Shown here: in pieces, positions 1 through 8,271 of the stretch
Layout of the letters: each line of letters opens with the position of its first letter
Position numbering within the stretch: position 1 is the stretch's first letter
Source of the DNA: Acinetobacter sp. Ac_5812
GTDB taxonomy: Bacteria; Pseudomonadota; Gammaproteobacteria; Pseudomonadales; Moraxellaceae
Length of the DNA: 64,000 bases
Direction: 5' to 3'
NCBI RefSeq assembly: GCF_013072695.1
Contig: NZ_LXUK01000001.1
Coordinates: 186,001 to 250,000, forward strand
The notes under the pieces: generated by a model
Told to the model about the DNA's origin: nothing
Databases searched by the model: none
What the model saw: the letters and a program-made list of their open reading frames with translations, nothing else
Position numbers and translations under genes: made by a program

Positions 1-268
1 TACCCGACATGGCATTTTCAATCGGATAAGTAATTCGTTGTTCAACCTCAGGGGCAGTGAATCCACCTGCCTGACTGTTAATCTGCACCTGTACGTTGGT
101 AATGTCAGGCACGGCATCAATCGACAGTTTTTGGTAGCTATAAATGCCGACCCCGATCCATGCCACCACAAACAGCATGACCCAAATCGCATTGCGAATC
201 GAAAACTGAATAATCCGATCAAACAGACCTTCCGCAGGAGGAAGCTGCAACTTATCTTTAGTGTCCAT
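1..268 (-). CDS. czcA: CzcA-type heavy-metal RND efflux permease (N-terminal part, cut by window edge)
   Basis: Only the first 89 or so residues are in the window. They hold a cytoplasmic amphipathic start, a first transmembrane helix (about residues 27-47) and the beginning of the periplasmic pore domain, with the family-typical stretch SIDAVPDITNVQVQI followed by PEVEQRITYPIE. This is the hallmark N-terminus of the HME-RND (CzcA/CusA) proton-driven exporters of Zn, Co, Cd or Cu. The ATG at 268 overlaps the end of the fusion-protein gene by 11 bases, so the two are translationally coupled. Metal specificity cannot be decided because the TM4 motif is outside the window. Confidence 0.93.
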   Translation of the reverse strand, partial: MDTKDKLQLPPAEGLFDRIIQFSIRNAIWVMLFVVAWIGVGIYSYQKLSIDAVPDITNVQVQINSQAGGFTAPEVEQRITYPIENAMSG

Positions 269-1484
269 GTTCAGCCTCTCCCTTCTCAATCTCAGATTTC
301 AAAAGGAAACTGCCTTGACTGACATATTGTTGCTTTTCAGTCAGACCCGATTGGATTTCCACCCACAGCCCATCACTTGAGTAATTACCCAGTTGTACAG
401 GTGTTGGCGTGAAATGCATCTGGTCTTTCTCTTGCTTAGCAACAAAAACTGTGGCTTTACCCTCGATCTGCTGAATCGCCGCTTTGGCAACACGAAGTAC
501 AGGCTTCTTGTCCGTGCCATCTAACAACACGTTTACCATCAAATTCGGTCGAAGTTCTTTGGCTGGGGTTAACACTTTGGCGCGCACCTGCAAACGACCT
601 GTCTGCGTATCTGCTGCTGTGGTCAAAGTCTGGATTTGTGCTTTAAAGCTATTATTGGTTTGCAGCGATTTAAACTCGATCTGCTGATCCGGTTGGACAT
701 TGATGTTATTGACGCTTGGTAAAATAAACTCAATCCAAAGTTGATCCAGCTGATCAATCACAAATAACTGCTTATCTGCGGTAATTTGCTCACCCACCAC
801 AATATCTTTCAGACTCACCACACCGCTTAAAGGTGCGGTCAAGACATAGCGACCCTGACTGCCACTGGATGCGCCCAAGGCAGATAAACGGCTACGCGCA
901 GCTTGTACTTGAATCTGTGCCTGACGATAGGCATTGTAGGCACGTTGATAATCCTGACGTGCAGAAACCCCTTGTTCCCAAAGTTGTTTTTCACGTTGAT
1001 AATCTTGCTGTGCAAGCGTTAAAGCTTCCTGAGCAATACTTAAATTGGCTTGCTGATCCACCAGATCAGGGATAAACAGCGTGGCTAACACCTGCCCTTT
1101 CTTGACTTGTTGACCGAGTACCGCATTGACACTTTCGACACGTCCAGCAAAGGTTGCTGAAACATGCGCTTGCTGATCAGTATTGGTCACCAGTTTTGCT
1201 GGGTAAGCAAATTGCTGTCCGACTTCACCCACACCAACCTGAGCCAGCTTAACCCCATATTCAGTCATCTGTTTTGGGCTTAGGTTTAAGCTACCTTCCT
1301 CACTTTCAGCCTGCCCAGCCTCACCTTCTGTATGTCCTTCCTCACCTTCGCCATGACTATCAGCTGCTGCATCACCGCTGGCTTTGTTCTTGCCCGTGAA
1401 AAATAATAACGCGCTCAGGACTAAGCCAACGGCAATAACCAGAATGACCCAAAACCACTGCTTTTTAGATTTATTTGTCGACAT
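258..1484 (-). CDS. czcB: CzcB-type periplasmic membrane fusion protein of a metal RND efflux system
   Basis: This 408-residue HlyD/CusB-like adaptor links the inner-membrane RND pump to the outer-membrane channel. A single membrane anchor lies near residues 10-29. It is followed by an acidic and His-containing segment (about 35-66) and a short His-rich C-terminus ending EAEHGH, both plausible metal-binding tails. The lipoyl-like half motifs (about 105-135) bracket a Gln-rich coiled-coil hairpin (about 140-205). The gene starts one base inside the stop codon of the outer-membrane channel gene and overlaps the permease gene downstream, so czcC, czcB and czcA form one coupled unit. The acidic/His linker favours divalent cations such as Zn, Cd or Co over monovalent Cu/Ag, but that is inference. 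Confidence 0.93.
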   Translation of the reverse strand: MSTNKSKKQWFWVILVIAVGLVLSALLFFTGKNKASGDAAADSHGEGEEGHTEGEAGQAESEEGSLNLSPKQMTEYGVKLAQVGVGEVGQQFAYPAKLVTNTDQQAHVSATFAGRVESVNAVLGQQVKKGQVLATLFIPDLVDQQANLSIAQEALTLAQQDYQREKQLWEQGVSARQDYQRAYNAYRQAQIQVQAARSRLSALGASSGSQGRYVLTAPLSGVVSLKDIVVGEQITADKQLFVIDQLDQLWIEFILPSVNNINVQPDQQIEFKSLQTNNSFKAQIQTLTTAADTQTGRLQVRAKVLTPAKELRPNLMVNVLLDGTDKKPVLRVAKAAIQQIEGKATVFVAKQEKDQMHFTPTPVQLGNYSSDGLWVEIQSGLTEKQQYVSQGSFLLKSEIEKGEAEHGH

Positions 1485-2902
1485 TATTCTGCTCCTACTA
1501 CAGCGGGAAGGTTATTGGTATCTTTCCAAAGGGTTTGATTAATCTGATTTAAGGCATCACTTGAACTCACCATACTCGGCTCAATTCCCAGTGCTAAACT
1601 TTCTGCATCAATTTGCTTTTGCCATGCACTCTTGAGTAACTGCACTTTATTTAAACGTTGATCTTGCAATTGCATGGTGGCTTGCTGCACATCGGTAATA
1701 GCATATTTACCGACTTTGAAACCGAGCAACATTTTCTCTTGCACTGTTTCAGACAATGGAATTTGTCGTTGATTGACTAAATCGAACTGTTGTTTTAACC
1801 CCGCCAACTCTGCCGTTAAGGTCTGAATTGCATTCAAGTTTTGCTGTTTGTAAAACTGTTGCTGTTTGACCAGTAAATCTTGTTTGGCATTGGCAATCCG
1901 TAATGAATACTGCTGACGATTAAAAATATTCAAAGGGATATCGATACCCACTCTGAATTTGTTATCAGTCGAATTGGTTTCTGCGCTTTTACTTTGCACC
2001 ATGCCTAAATTGACGGTTGGATTCGGTCGATTGGATACTTTTAAATAATCGATATTGGCTTTCTGACGCACGATATCGAGTTGAATAGCACGCTCAAATA
2101 AATTGTTCTGCAAATAATCTTGCAAATCATTTTGTTGTGGCCAGACATTGCTTGCCTGAGTAGAGAAGCGGTTATCGGTACTTCCCCACAGATTTGCCAA
2201 TTGACGCTTTGCAGTGGCTAAGGAGAGTTCTGTTTGTTGAAATAACCGTTGATTTTCAATATGCGCCATCAAGGTACGGTCTAAATCGACCTGTGCAATG
2301 CTGCCCGCTTTGAGTCTTAAGCGAGTTGCATCCAAAGTGTCTTGACTGGTTTTTAACTGTGCCTGAACCACATCATGTTCCAGCTCTAGCACCACGACTT
2401 GCGACCACAGATATTTAACTGCTAACTCAAGTTGCGCATTGTAGAGTTCCTGATTTAGCCCCACTTGAGATGCTTGTACATCCGCAAGCTTCACCGCAGC
2501 ACGGCGTTGACCAAAAATGTCTAATTTTTGTGAAACACCAAATTCCAGCTCTTTGTCTTTGCCTGACCTAAAGTCGGTTTGCTGAATAGAAATACTTGGA
2601 TTCGACCATAACCCAGCTTGTTTCACATTGGCCTCAGCGATCCCTTGCTGCGTTTGCCACACCCCTGTGCCGGCCTGATATTGTTTCACATCTTGCAAGA
2701 TTTGCTCAAAATTCAGATTACGTTGGGCAGCCTTGGTTGCAGGCTGATTTGCATCAAGTAAAGATTCTGCGGCAATGGATGGACTCAAAATGGCCGTGCT
2801 TAAGGCAAGTGCCAACACTGACCACTTCAATGACAGTTGAGTACGATTTTTTCGCGTATGCTGCTCAACTGCATGAATACGCTGATTTAAACTAGAAGAC
2901 AT
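1484..2902 (-). CDS. czcC: CzcC-type outer-membrane channel of a metal RND efflux system
   Basis: This 472-residue TolC-family outer membrane efflux protein has a signal-like hydrophobic stretch at about residues 27-45 ending in SIAAES. Two OEP repeats follow, rich in the long Gln/Ala/Leu helices of the periplasmic barrel. The N-terminus before the signal is unusually long and basic, so an internal start is possible, though ATG 2902 is preceded by a GGGG-type ribosome site at the usual distance. The stop codon shares one base with the start of czcB. It sits second in a czcI-czcC-czcB-czcA order. The 54-base gap upstream folds into a nested hairpin that includes its ribosome site. Confidence 0.92.
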   Translation of the reverse strand: MSSSLNQRIHAVEQHTRKNRTQLSLKWSVLALALSTAILSPSIAAESLLDANQPATKAAQRNLNFEQILQDVKQYQAGTGVWQTQQGIAEANVKQAGLWSNPSISIQQTDFRSGKDKELEFGVSQKLDIFGQRRAAVKLADVQASQVGLNQELYNAQLELAVKYLWSQVVVLELEHDVVQAQLKTSQDTLDATRLRLKAGSIAQVDLDRTLMAHIENQRLFQQTELSLATAKRQLANLWGSTDNRFSTQASNVWPQQNDLQDYLQNNLFERAIQLDIVRQKANIDYLKVSNRPNPTVNLGMVQSKSAETNSTDNKFRVGIDIPLNIFNRQQYSLRIANAKQDLLVKQQQFYKQQNLNAIQTLTAELAGLKQQFDLVNQRQIPLSETVQEKMLLGFKVGKYAITDVQQATMQLQDQRLNKVQLLKSAWQKQIDAESLALGIEPSMVSSSDALNQINQTLWKDTNNLPAVVGAE

Positions 2903-2908
2903 ATAAAG

Positions 2909-2967
2909 CCCCGCAAAGTAATAAGATTGCGGTGGGCTATTTTTCGGCTACCCCACCTATAGCGGGG
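2909..2967 (-). promoter_or_regulatory. nested hairpin in the czcI-czcC gap covering the czcC ribosome site
   Basis: The outer arms CCCCGC (2909-2914) and GCGGGG (2962-2967) are perfect complements. The inner arms GGTGGGCTA (2931-2939) and TACCCCACC (2949-2957) pair with one mismatch. On the minus strand the downstream outer arm is the G-rich ribosome site of czcC, and the upstream arms lie in the last codons of czcI. Translation through czcI would melt the structure, so this could couple or attenuate czcC expression. It lacks a U-tract and is not a standard terminator. Confidence 0.5.
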
Positions 2968-3358
2968 TTGATAAAGGCGGCGGATTTAGCCCTGAAAGAT
3001 GTGGAGACTGATAGAAGTTGGACCAGTAATATTTTTGTTCTACGTCCTGACTGTGCAACATCGGTTCATTTACACGTTGCTGAACTTCAGCCACCACCAC
3101 ATGGAAACAAGATGGCAGATGGTCATGATGATCTTGCAAGCTTAAAGGCATCGGTAAATCTGCTGCGACTTTATCAAACACAGCGCCTTGTTCAGAACTG
3201 TGTGTCTTTTCAGCGACATGATGCCCAAAATGATTCAATGTACTGTATTCACTGACTGTCTCATGCGCGCAAAATGCTGCCGCCACATTCCAGAAACTTT
3301 GGAACATGAACAAACTCAGCAAGACGGTCACGAAAACAGTTGAGCGTTGCAACAGCAC
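2957..3358 (-). CDS. czcI: CzcI-family small His-rich periplasmic protein
   Basis: This is a 133-residue secreted protein: a signal-type hydrophobic N-terminus (about 6-28, ending in AAAFCAH) followed by a His-rich mature part with pairs such as HFGHH and DHHDHLP. Size, histidine content and position directly ahead of czcCBA match the CzcI family of metal-resistance operons, which are thought to act as periplasmic metal buffers or modulators. It is the first gene of the operon, so the promoter should lie in 3359-3505, shared with the divergent lipoprotein gene. The C-terminus is Pro/Ser-rich without histidine. Confidence 0.8.
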   Translation of the reverse strand: MLLQRSTVFVTVLLSLFMFQSFWNVAAAFCAHETVSEYSTLNHFGHHVAEKTHSSEQGAVFDKVAADLPMPLSLQDHHDHLPSCFHVVVAEVQQRVNEPMLHSQDVEQKYYWSNFYQSPHLSGLNPPPLSTPL

Positions 3359-3505
3359 ACCCTTACAGTAAATTGCACAAAGGCACTATAGCAGGCTATG
3401 CCAATGTAATAAAATTACAAAACAATTTTCAGTCATTTTCTCACTGATTTAAAACGATTTTTGTTTCTCATCCATGATAATAATGTTCTTTCTGTCGGGT
3501 ATTTT

Positions 3506-4189
3506 ATGTATAAAACCTTCTCCCTTTTGGTCTTAGCCATGACTTTAAGCGGATGCGCAACCAGCCTACTTTCCACTGCCCTACCCAATGAAAGCTCACA
3601 GGTTCAAACCACCACACTGAAAACCGATCAGATTCTGGCGCTTGGACAAGCCATTCAAAATGAAAAAAGCCAAGGCCTGATATTTATTGGGCAAGATTTC
3701 AATTACTTAATGACTGAGGGTAGCACCGAACTCCTCAAACTTTTACATGCCATTCCAACAGAACAACGCAGTTTAACCAGCCCTTCACCCTTGGTGTTGA
3801 CCATGGATGACCCGAATCATTTTCGTGGCGTATTACAAATTCGCTATCACACCCGTATGGTAGATCTCAATCCAAAGCAAAAAGAATTATTGAAATCCTT
3901 AGGTTTTAGACAAAATTTTGACTTGATTCAAAATCAAGAAACTGCGCCTTATCCTTATATCAATGTGTTTTTTAAAGGGCAGCTGTATCAAGCACTCGAT
4001 CAGCAAGAAATCCAACAAAAATTGGCACAACCCTATCCAATTAGCTTACAACAAGAGACCATCACCACCAAACATCCAGTCAAACGAGCAACCCGTATGG
4101 TGCTCTATCCTTTGGCAATGGTCTTCGATGTAGTCACTGTTACACCGCTCCTGATGTGGTCTGATCTACGAGGTGATTTTAATAAATAG
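3506..4189 (+). CDS. hypothetical lipoprotein
   Basis: I do not recognise a family. The chosen ATG at 3506 gives a clean 18-residue lipoprotein signal with lipobox LSGC, whereas the upstream ATG at 3461 would place 15 polar residues before the signal. The mature protein (about 210 residues) is mixed alpha/beta with a Gln-rich middle. Near the C-terminus is a hydrophobic stretch with basic flank (KRATRMVLYPLAMVFDVVTV) that could be a membrane-associating or transmembrane helix. It is transcribed divergently from the czc operon. Function unknown. Confidence 0.8.
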   Translation: MYKTFSLLVLAMTLSGCATSLLSTALPNESSQVQTTTLKTDQILALGQAIQNEKSQGLIFIGQDFNYLMTEGSTELLKLLHAIPTEQRSLTSPSPLVLTMDDPNHFRGVLQIRYHTRMVDLNPKQKELLKSLGFRQNFDLIQNQETAPYPYINVFFKGQLYQALDQQEIQQKLAQPYPISLQQETITTKHPVKRATRMVLYPLAMVFDVVTVTPLLMWSDLRGDFNK

Positions 4190-4213
4190 ACACAAATAAA
4201 TGGGTACAGCTAG

Positions 4214-4254
4214 ATAAGCCAATGACCGAAGCAATCTGGTATAGGCTTATTTTC
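4214..4254 (+). terminator. probable terminator of the lipoprotein gene
   Basis: Perfect 7-bp arms ATAAGCC (4214-4220) and GGCTTAT (4244-4250) are followed by TTTT. The loop is long (23 bases), which lowers confidence. Confidence 0.45.
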
Positions 4255-4361
4255 TATAGGATTTATCACTGCTATGGAATACACAAATAGAACAATAGCT
4301 GCAAAGAAAAAACATATATTAAAAACATAATAATGAAAAACTTAGCTCAAGGAGTTGCATG

Positions 4362-4739
4362 ATGAATATTGCAAGTATTAAACAGCGGTTGCATTCCTAT
4401 TGTTCTGGTTTGGTTCAACAGAACATCATATCTGAGTCTGAACGAGAAATTCATAAAGCTGAGTTTTTTCAAACATTGGCACATCATGAACACGAGCAAG
4501 ACAGCCACCCTTTTATTTCAGCCAATGACCGCAATGCGGTTTGGTATTTCCTTCGTGCAGCCTTACGTGGTAATGCAGATGCCGCTTTTAAACTAGGCGA
4601 AAGCTATTTGCATGGCGAGTTAGGTTTAGATAAAAATTATGGCAAAGCGCAATATTGGTTAGAACGCGCAGCCCATTTAGGACATCCTGAAGCCAAAGCC
4701 TATTTATATAGTGCATTCAGTGAATTGGCTTTTTCATAA
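4362..4739 (+). CDS. Sel1-like repeat (TPR-type) small protein
   Basis: A 125-residue protein with about two Sel1-like repeats in the C-terminal half, seen in the pattern A-LRGNADAAFKLGESYLHG followed by KAQYWLERAAHLGHPEAKAY. Such repeats form an alpha-alpha solenoid for protein-protein contacts. No signal peptide is visible, so it is likely cytoplasmic. Two adjacent ATG codons (4359, 4362) follow an AAGGAG ribosome site; the second has the better spacing. A bidirectional terminator follows. No partner can be named from context. Confidence 0.8.
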   Translation: MNIASIKQRLHSYCSGLVQQNIISESEREIHKAEFFQTLAHHEHEQDSHPFISANDRNAVWYFLRAALRGNADAAFKLGESYLHGELGLDKNYGKAQYWLERAAHLGHPEAKAYLYSAFSELAFS

Positions 4740-4742
4740 GCA

Positions 4743-4774
4743 TAAAAAAACCAGCTCGGAAGCTGGTTTTTTTA
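4743..4774. terminator. bidirectional terminator between the Sel1 gene and ettA
   Basis: Perfect arms ACCAGCT (4750-4756) and AGCTGGT (4761-4767), with an A-run before and a T-run after, serve both converging genes. Confidence 0.9.
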
Positions 4775-4784
4775 TTGACAGAAA

Positions 4785-6446
4785 TTAACCTGTAATCTTT
4801 TTATATTTAGAACGTTTTGCGACCGCTGCATCACCTAAACGCGACTGGCGGTATGCTTCATATTCAGCATAGTTCCCTTCGTAGAACTCAGGCTGTTCAT
4901 TTTCAAATGACAAGATATGCGTTGCAATACGGTCAAGGAACCAACGGTCATGCGATACCACCATGACCGTACCAGGGAATACAAGAATTGCATCCTCAAG
5001 TGCACGCAAGGTTTCGATATCCAAGTCGTTTGATGGCTCATCCAGTAAGATGACGTTTGCACCTAACTGTAAGATTTTCGCAAGTTGTAAACGGTTACGT
5101 TCACCACCTGATAATTCGCCTACACGTTTTTGCTGATCTTGACCTTTGAAGTTAAAGCGACCGATATAAGCACGCGATGCAATTTCGTATTCGCCGATTT
5201 TTAGGATATCCAAACCGCCAGAAACTTCTTCCCAAACGGTTTTATTATTATCCAACGTATCGCGGATCTGCCCTACATAAGCCACTTTAACTGACTCACC
5301 TAAGGTTACAGTACCTGTATCTGGTTGCTGTTCGCCCGTCATCATACGGAATAGTGTGGTTTTACCCGCACCGTTCGGACCCACAATACCAACAATCGCA
5401 GTTGGTGGAATTGTGAAAGTTAAGTCTTTATAAAGCAGACGACCATCAAATGATTTACTGATCCCTTCTACTTCTACAACTTTATTGCCTAGGCGCGGAC
5501 CAGGTGGAATATAAATTTCAGAAGTTTCGTTACGCTGTTGGAACTCACGTGAGTTAAGTTCTTCAAAACGCTCCATACGCGCTTTGTTTTTCTTTTGCTG
5601 ACCTTTGGCATTTGAACGAACCCATTCCAGTTCTTTTTTCAATGCCTTAGCAAAAGATTCTTCTTGCTTGTTTTCTTGCTCTAAACGCGCATTCTTTTGT
5701 TCCAACCAAGAGGTATAGTTGCCTTGATAAGGAATACCCATGCCACGGTCAAGTTCTAGAATCCACTCAGCGACGTTATCTAAGAAATAACGGTCATGCG
5801 TAATCGCAACGATTGTGCCTGGGAAGTCTTTTAAGAAACGCTCTAACCAAGATACTGATTCAGCATCTAAATGGTTCGTCGGTTCGTCCAAAAGCAACAT
5901 GTCTGGCTTCGAAAGCAATAAACGACATAAGGCAACACGACGACGCTCACCACCTGAAAGTAATGATACATCAGCATCCCAAGCTGGGAGGTTCAATGCA
6001 TCAGCAGCAATTTCAAGCTGGTTATTCAGGTTATGCGCATCCCAAGCGTGGATGATTGATTCTAATTTTTCTTGCTCTTTTGCAAGCGCATCAAAATCTG
6101 CATCAGGCTCAGCATATTCAGCAAAAACTTGATCAAGACGCGCTAAAGCATCAAGTGCTTCACGTACACCATCTTCAACGTTACCACGAACGTCTTTGCT
6201 TGGATCGAGTGGCGGTTCTTGTTCTAAGTAGCCGATCTTGATTCCTGGTTGTGCACGAGCTTCACCTGAGAAATCTTTATCTACGCCAGCCATAATACGG
6301 AGTAAGGTTGACTTACCAGCACCGTTCAAACCAAGCACACCAATTTTTGCGCCTGGGAAAAATGATAAAGAGATGTCTTTTAAGATTTCGCGCTTCGGCG
6401 GAACCATTTTCGACACTCGATTCATCGTATAAATATATTGGGCCAC
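4785..6446 (-). CDS. ettA: energy-dependent translational throttle protein EttA (ABC-F ATPase)
   Basis: This ABC-F protein binds the ribosomal E site and gates the first steps of elongation according to the ATP/ADP ratio. Two nucleotide-binding domains are present, each with Walker A (GLNGAGKST; GPNGAGKTT), a signature (LSGGERRR; LSGGERNR) and Walker B (LLLDEPTNHLD; ILLDEPSNDLD). The Arg/Lys-rich linker that contacts tRNA lies between them. I chose GTG 6446: an AGGAG site lies eight bases upstream and the product starts VAQYIYTMNRVSK. This gives 553 residues, the usual EttA length, against 26 spurious extra residues from the upstream ATG. It is not an antibiotic-resistance ABC-F by linker length. 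Confidence 0.96.
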   Translation of the reverse strand: MAQYIYTMNRVSKMVPPKREILKDISLSFFPGAKIGVLGLNGAGKSTLLRIMAGVDKDFSGEARAQPGIKIGYLEQEPPLDPSKDVRGNVEDGVREALDALARLDQVFAEYAEPDADFDALAKEQEKLESIIHAWDAHNLNNQLEIAADALNLPAWDADVSLLSGGERRRVALCRLLLSKPDMLLLDEPTNHLDAESVSWLERFLKDFPGTIVAITHDRYFLDNVAEWILELDRGMGIPYQGNYTSWLEQKNARLEQENKQEESFAKALKKELEWVRSNAKGQQKKNKARMERFEELNSREFQQRNETSEIYIPPGPRLGNKVVEVEGISKSFDGRLLYKDLTFTIPPTAIVGIVGPNGAGKTTLFRMMTGEQQPDTGTVTLGESVKVAYVGQIRDTLDNNKTVWEEVSGGLDILKIGEYEIASRAYIGRFNFKGQDQQKRVGELSGGERNRLQLAKILQLGANVILLDEPSNDLDIETLRALEDAILVFPGTVMVVSHDRWFLDRIATHILSFENEQPEFYEGNYAEYEAYRQSRLGDAAVAKRSKYKKITG

Positions 6447-6744
6447 GCAGGACTCCTCAAGAAAAACGAATACATCGCAAAATAGCGAATAAAATAATCG
6501 GCGTATTATACGCTGAAAAGCCAATTGACTTGAAGTTAAGATGACATTTGTTTGTCTGGATCAAAGAATTTTCTTTTGCAAGACATTACAAGTTTGAATT
6601 ATTTGGTCATTTTCAAAAATAATTACGACCGATAAAAACTCGCTATATCACTAAAATCACTATCAAGCGCAAAAATTATGCACCATTTTGGATAAAATAT
6701 ACGCTAGACTCGATCAACATTTAACACACGTAGATGATGTAATC

Positions 6745-8022
6745 ATGACTTATAAAGATGAAACTTTAGCCATTCATGCGGGATATTCACCAGAAGCAAC
6801 TACCAAAGCAGTGGCGGTGCCGATTTATCAAACCACCTCTTATGCCTTTGATAATACACAACATGGGGCAGATTTATTTGATCTTAAAGTTCAAGGAAAT
6901 ATCTATACCCGTATTATGAACCCGACCACGGCGGTACTTGAACAGCGTATAACTGCGCTCGAAGGTGGTATTGGGGCATTGGCTTTAGCCTCAGGCATGG
7001 CTGCGATCACTTACGCGATTCAAACCATTGCCGAAGCAGGTGACAATATTGCATCCGTATCTACCTTGTATGGTGGGACTTATAATTTATTTGCCCATAC
7101 ACTACCAAAGCAAGGCATTGAAGTCCGTTTCTTCGATTATCAAAATCCTGAAGCATTGCGTCAGATTATTGATGAAAAGACCAAGCTGGTTTTTGTTGAA
7201 TCGATTGGTAATCCCCTTGGCAATATCATCGACCTTGAAGCCATAGCCAAAATTGCCCATGAATATGGTGTACCAGTCATTGTCGATAATACGGTGGCTA
7301 CACCTGCCTTGTTAAAGCCATTTGAATTTGGTGCGGATATTGTGGTGCACTCTCTGACCAAATATATCGGTGGGCATGGCAACAGTATTGGTGGCGTGAT
7401 TGTTGATAGCGGCAAGTTTCCTTGGGGCAAATACCCTGAACGCTTTAAAGCTTTAAATACACCTGATCCAAGTTATCATGGCGTGAATTATGTCGAAGTA
7501 TTGGGCGAAGCCGCTTTTATTGCACGCGCACGTGTAGTGCCGTTGCGTAACACCGGTGCAGCAATTAGTCCATTAAGCGTATTCTTGATCCTACAGGGAC
7601 TCGAAACCTTGAATCTGCGAATGGAGCGTCATACCGAAAATGCCATCAAAATTGCCGAATATTTAAAACAACATGCAAAAGTGAAGTGGGTGAATTATGC
7701 AGGTCTAAAGGACCATCCGCAGCACCATTTGGCGCAAAAGTATGTGAAAGGTAAACCTTCTGCCATCCTTTCTTTCGGTGTTCAGGATGGTCTAGCTGGT
7801 GGCACCCGCTTTATTGATGCTTTACAGCTGTTTACGCGTCTGGTGAATATCGGAGATGCCAAAAGTCTGGCTTGCCATCCAGCGACGACAACCCACCGCC
7901 AGCTCAATGCAGAGGAACTCAAATCAGCAGGCGTCAGTGAAGACTTAGTGCGTTTATCTATTGGGATTGAGCATGTTGATGATCTGATTGCCGACCTCGA
8001 ACAGGCCCTTGCTCAGGTTTAA
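6745..8022 (+). CDS. metY: O-acetylhomoserine sulfhydrylase (aminocarboxypropyltransferase)
   Basis: A PLP enzyme of the Cys/Met metabolism family that makes homocysteine from O-acetylhomoserine and sulfide. Starting at ATG 6745 (TYKDETLAIHAGY) gives 425 residues, the usual MetY length; the upstream ATG at 6688 adds 19 atypical residues. The PLP lysine is in HSLTKYIGGHG, about residue 206. The HGNSIGG segment after it and the long insertions distinguish MetY from cystathionine gamma-synthase. It stands alone with its own terminator. The 298-base stretch before it (6447-6744) holds its promoter and that of ettA; I saw no SAM riboswitch there. Confidence 0.93.
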   Translation: MTYKDETLAIHAGYSPEATTKAVAVPIYQTTSYAFDNTQHGADLFDLKVQGNIYTRIMNPTTAVLEQRITALEGGIGALALASGMAAITYAIQTIAEAGDNIASVSTLYGGTYNLFAHTLPKQGIEVRFFDYQNPEALRQIIDEKTKLVFVESIGNPLGNIIDLEAIAKIAHEYGVPVIVDNTVATPALLKPFEFGADIVVHSLTKYIGGHGNSIGGVIVDSGKFPWGKYPERFKALNTPDPSYHGVNYVEVLGEAAFIARARVVPLRNTGAAISPLSVFLILQGLETLNLRMERHTENAIKIAEYLKQHAKVKWVNYAGLKDHPQHHLAQKYVKGKPSAILSFGVQDGLAGGTRFIDALQLFTRLVNIGDAKSLACHPATTTHRQLNAEELKSAGVSEDLVRLSIGIEHVDDLIADLEQALAQV

Positions 8023-8035
8023 TTTGAATGAAATC

Positions 8036-8065
8036 AATAAGCCCCTCTTCAGGGGCTTATTTTTT
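8036..8065 (+). terminator. terminator of metY
   Basis: Perfect arms AATAAGCCCCT (8036-8046) and AGGGGCTTATT (8051-8061) with a four-base loop run straight into a T-tract. Confidence 0.95.
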
Positions 8066-8104
8066 GTGCAAAAGCTAAAAAATATAATTGCTTTTTCAAC
8101 TATT

Positions 8105-8137
8105 ACAAGATCTTGTTTTAGAGCTTTTACTCTAAAA
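8105..8137. repeat. two adjacent inverted repeats upstream of acr1
   Basis: ACAAGATCTTGT (8105-8116) is a perfect 12-bp palindrome. It is followed by TTTTAGAG (8116-8123) and CTCTAAAA (8130-8137), a perfect 8-bp inverted repeat. Neither has a U-tract on its downstream side. They lie about 135-165 bases ahead of the acr1 start and could be regulator sites. Confidence 0.4.
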
Positions 8138-8271
8138 AAGACATTATTTTTCAAATATTTACACTAGACAAACAAAAAATATCGGTTAATATTACACCAA
8201 AATAAAGTGCAGTGTTTAATCGTAATAAGAAGGCATTGCAAACAACAGCGTGATTAATGTAGGTAACTTAC

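Noticed and set aside
5813..6132. Open frames opposite ettA
   Set aside because: Shadows of a highly conserved ABC-F gene; no motifs and no ribosome sites.
6447..6744. SAM-type riboswitch before metY
   Set aside because: No recognisable conserved riboswitch core could be found in the 298-base stretch.
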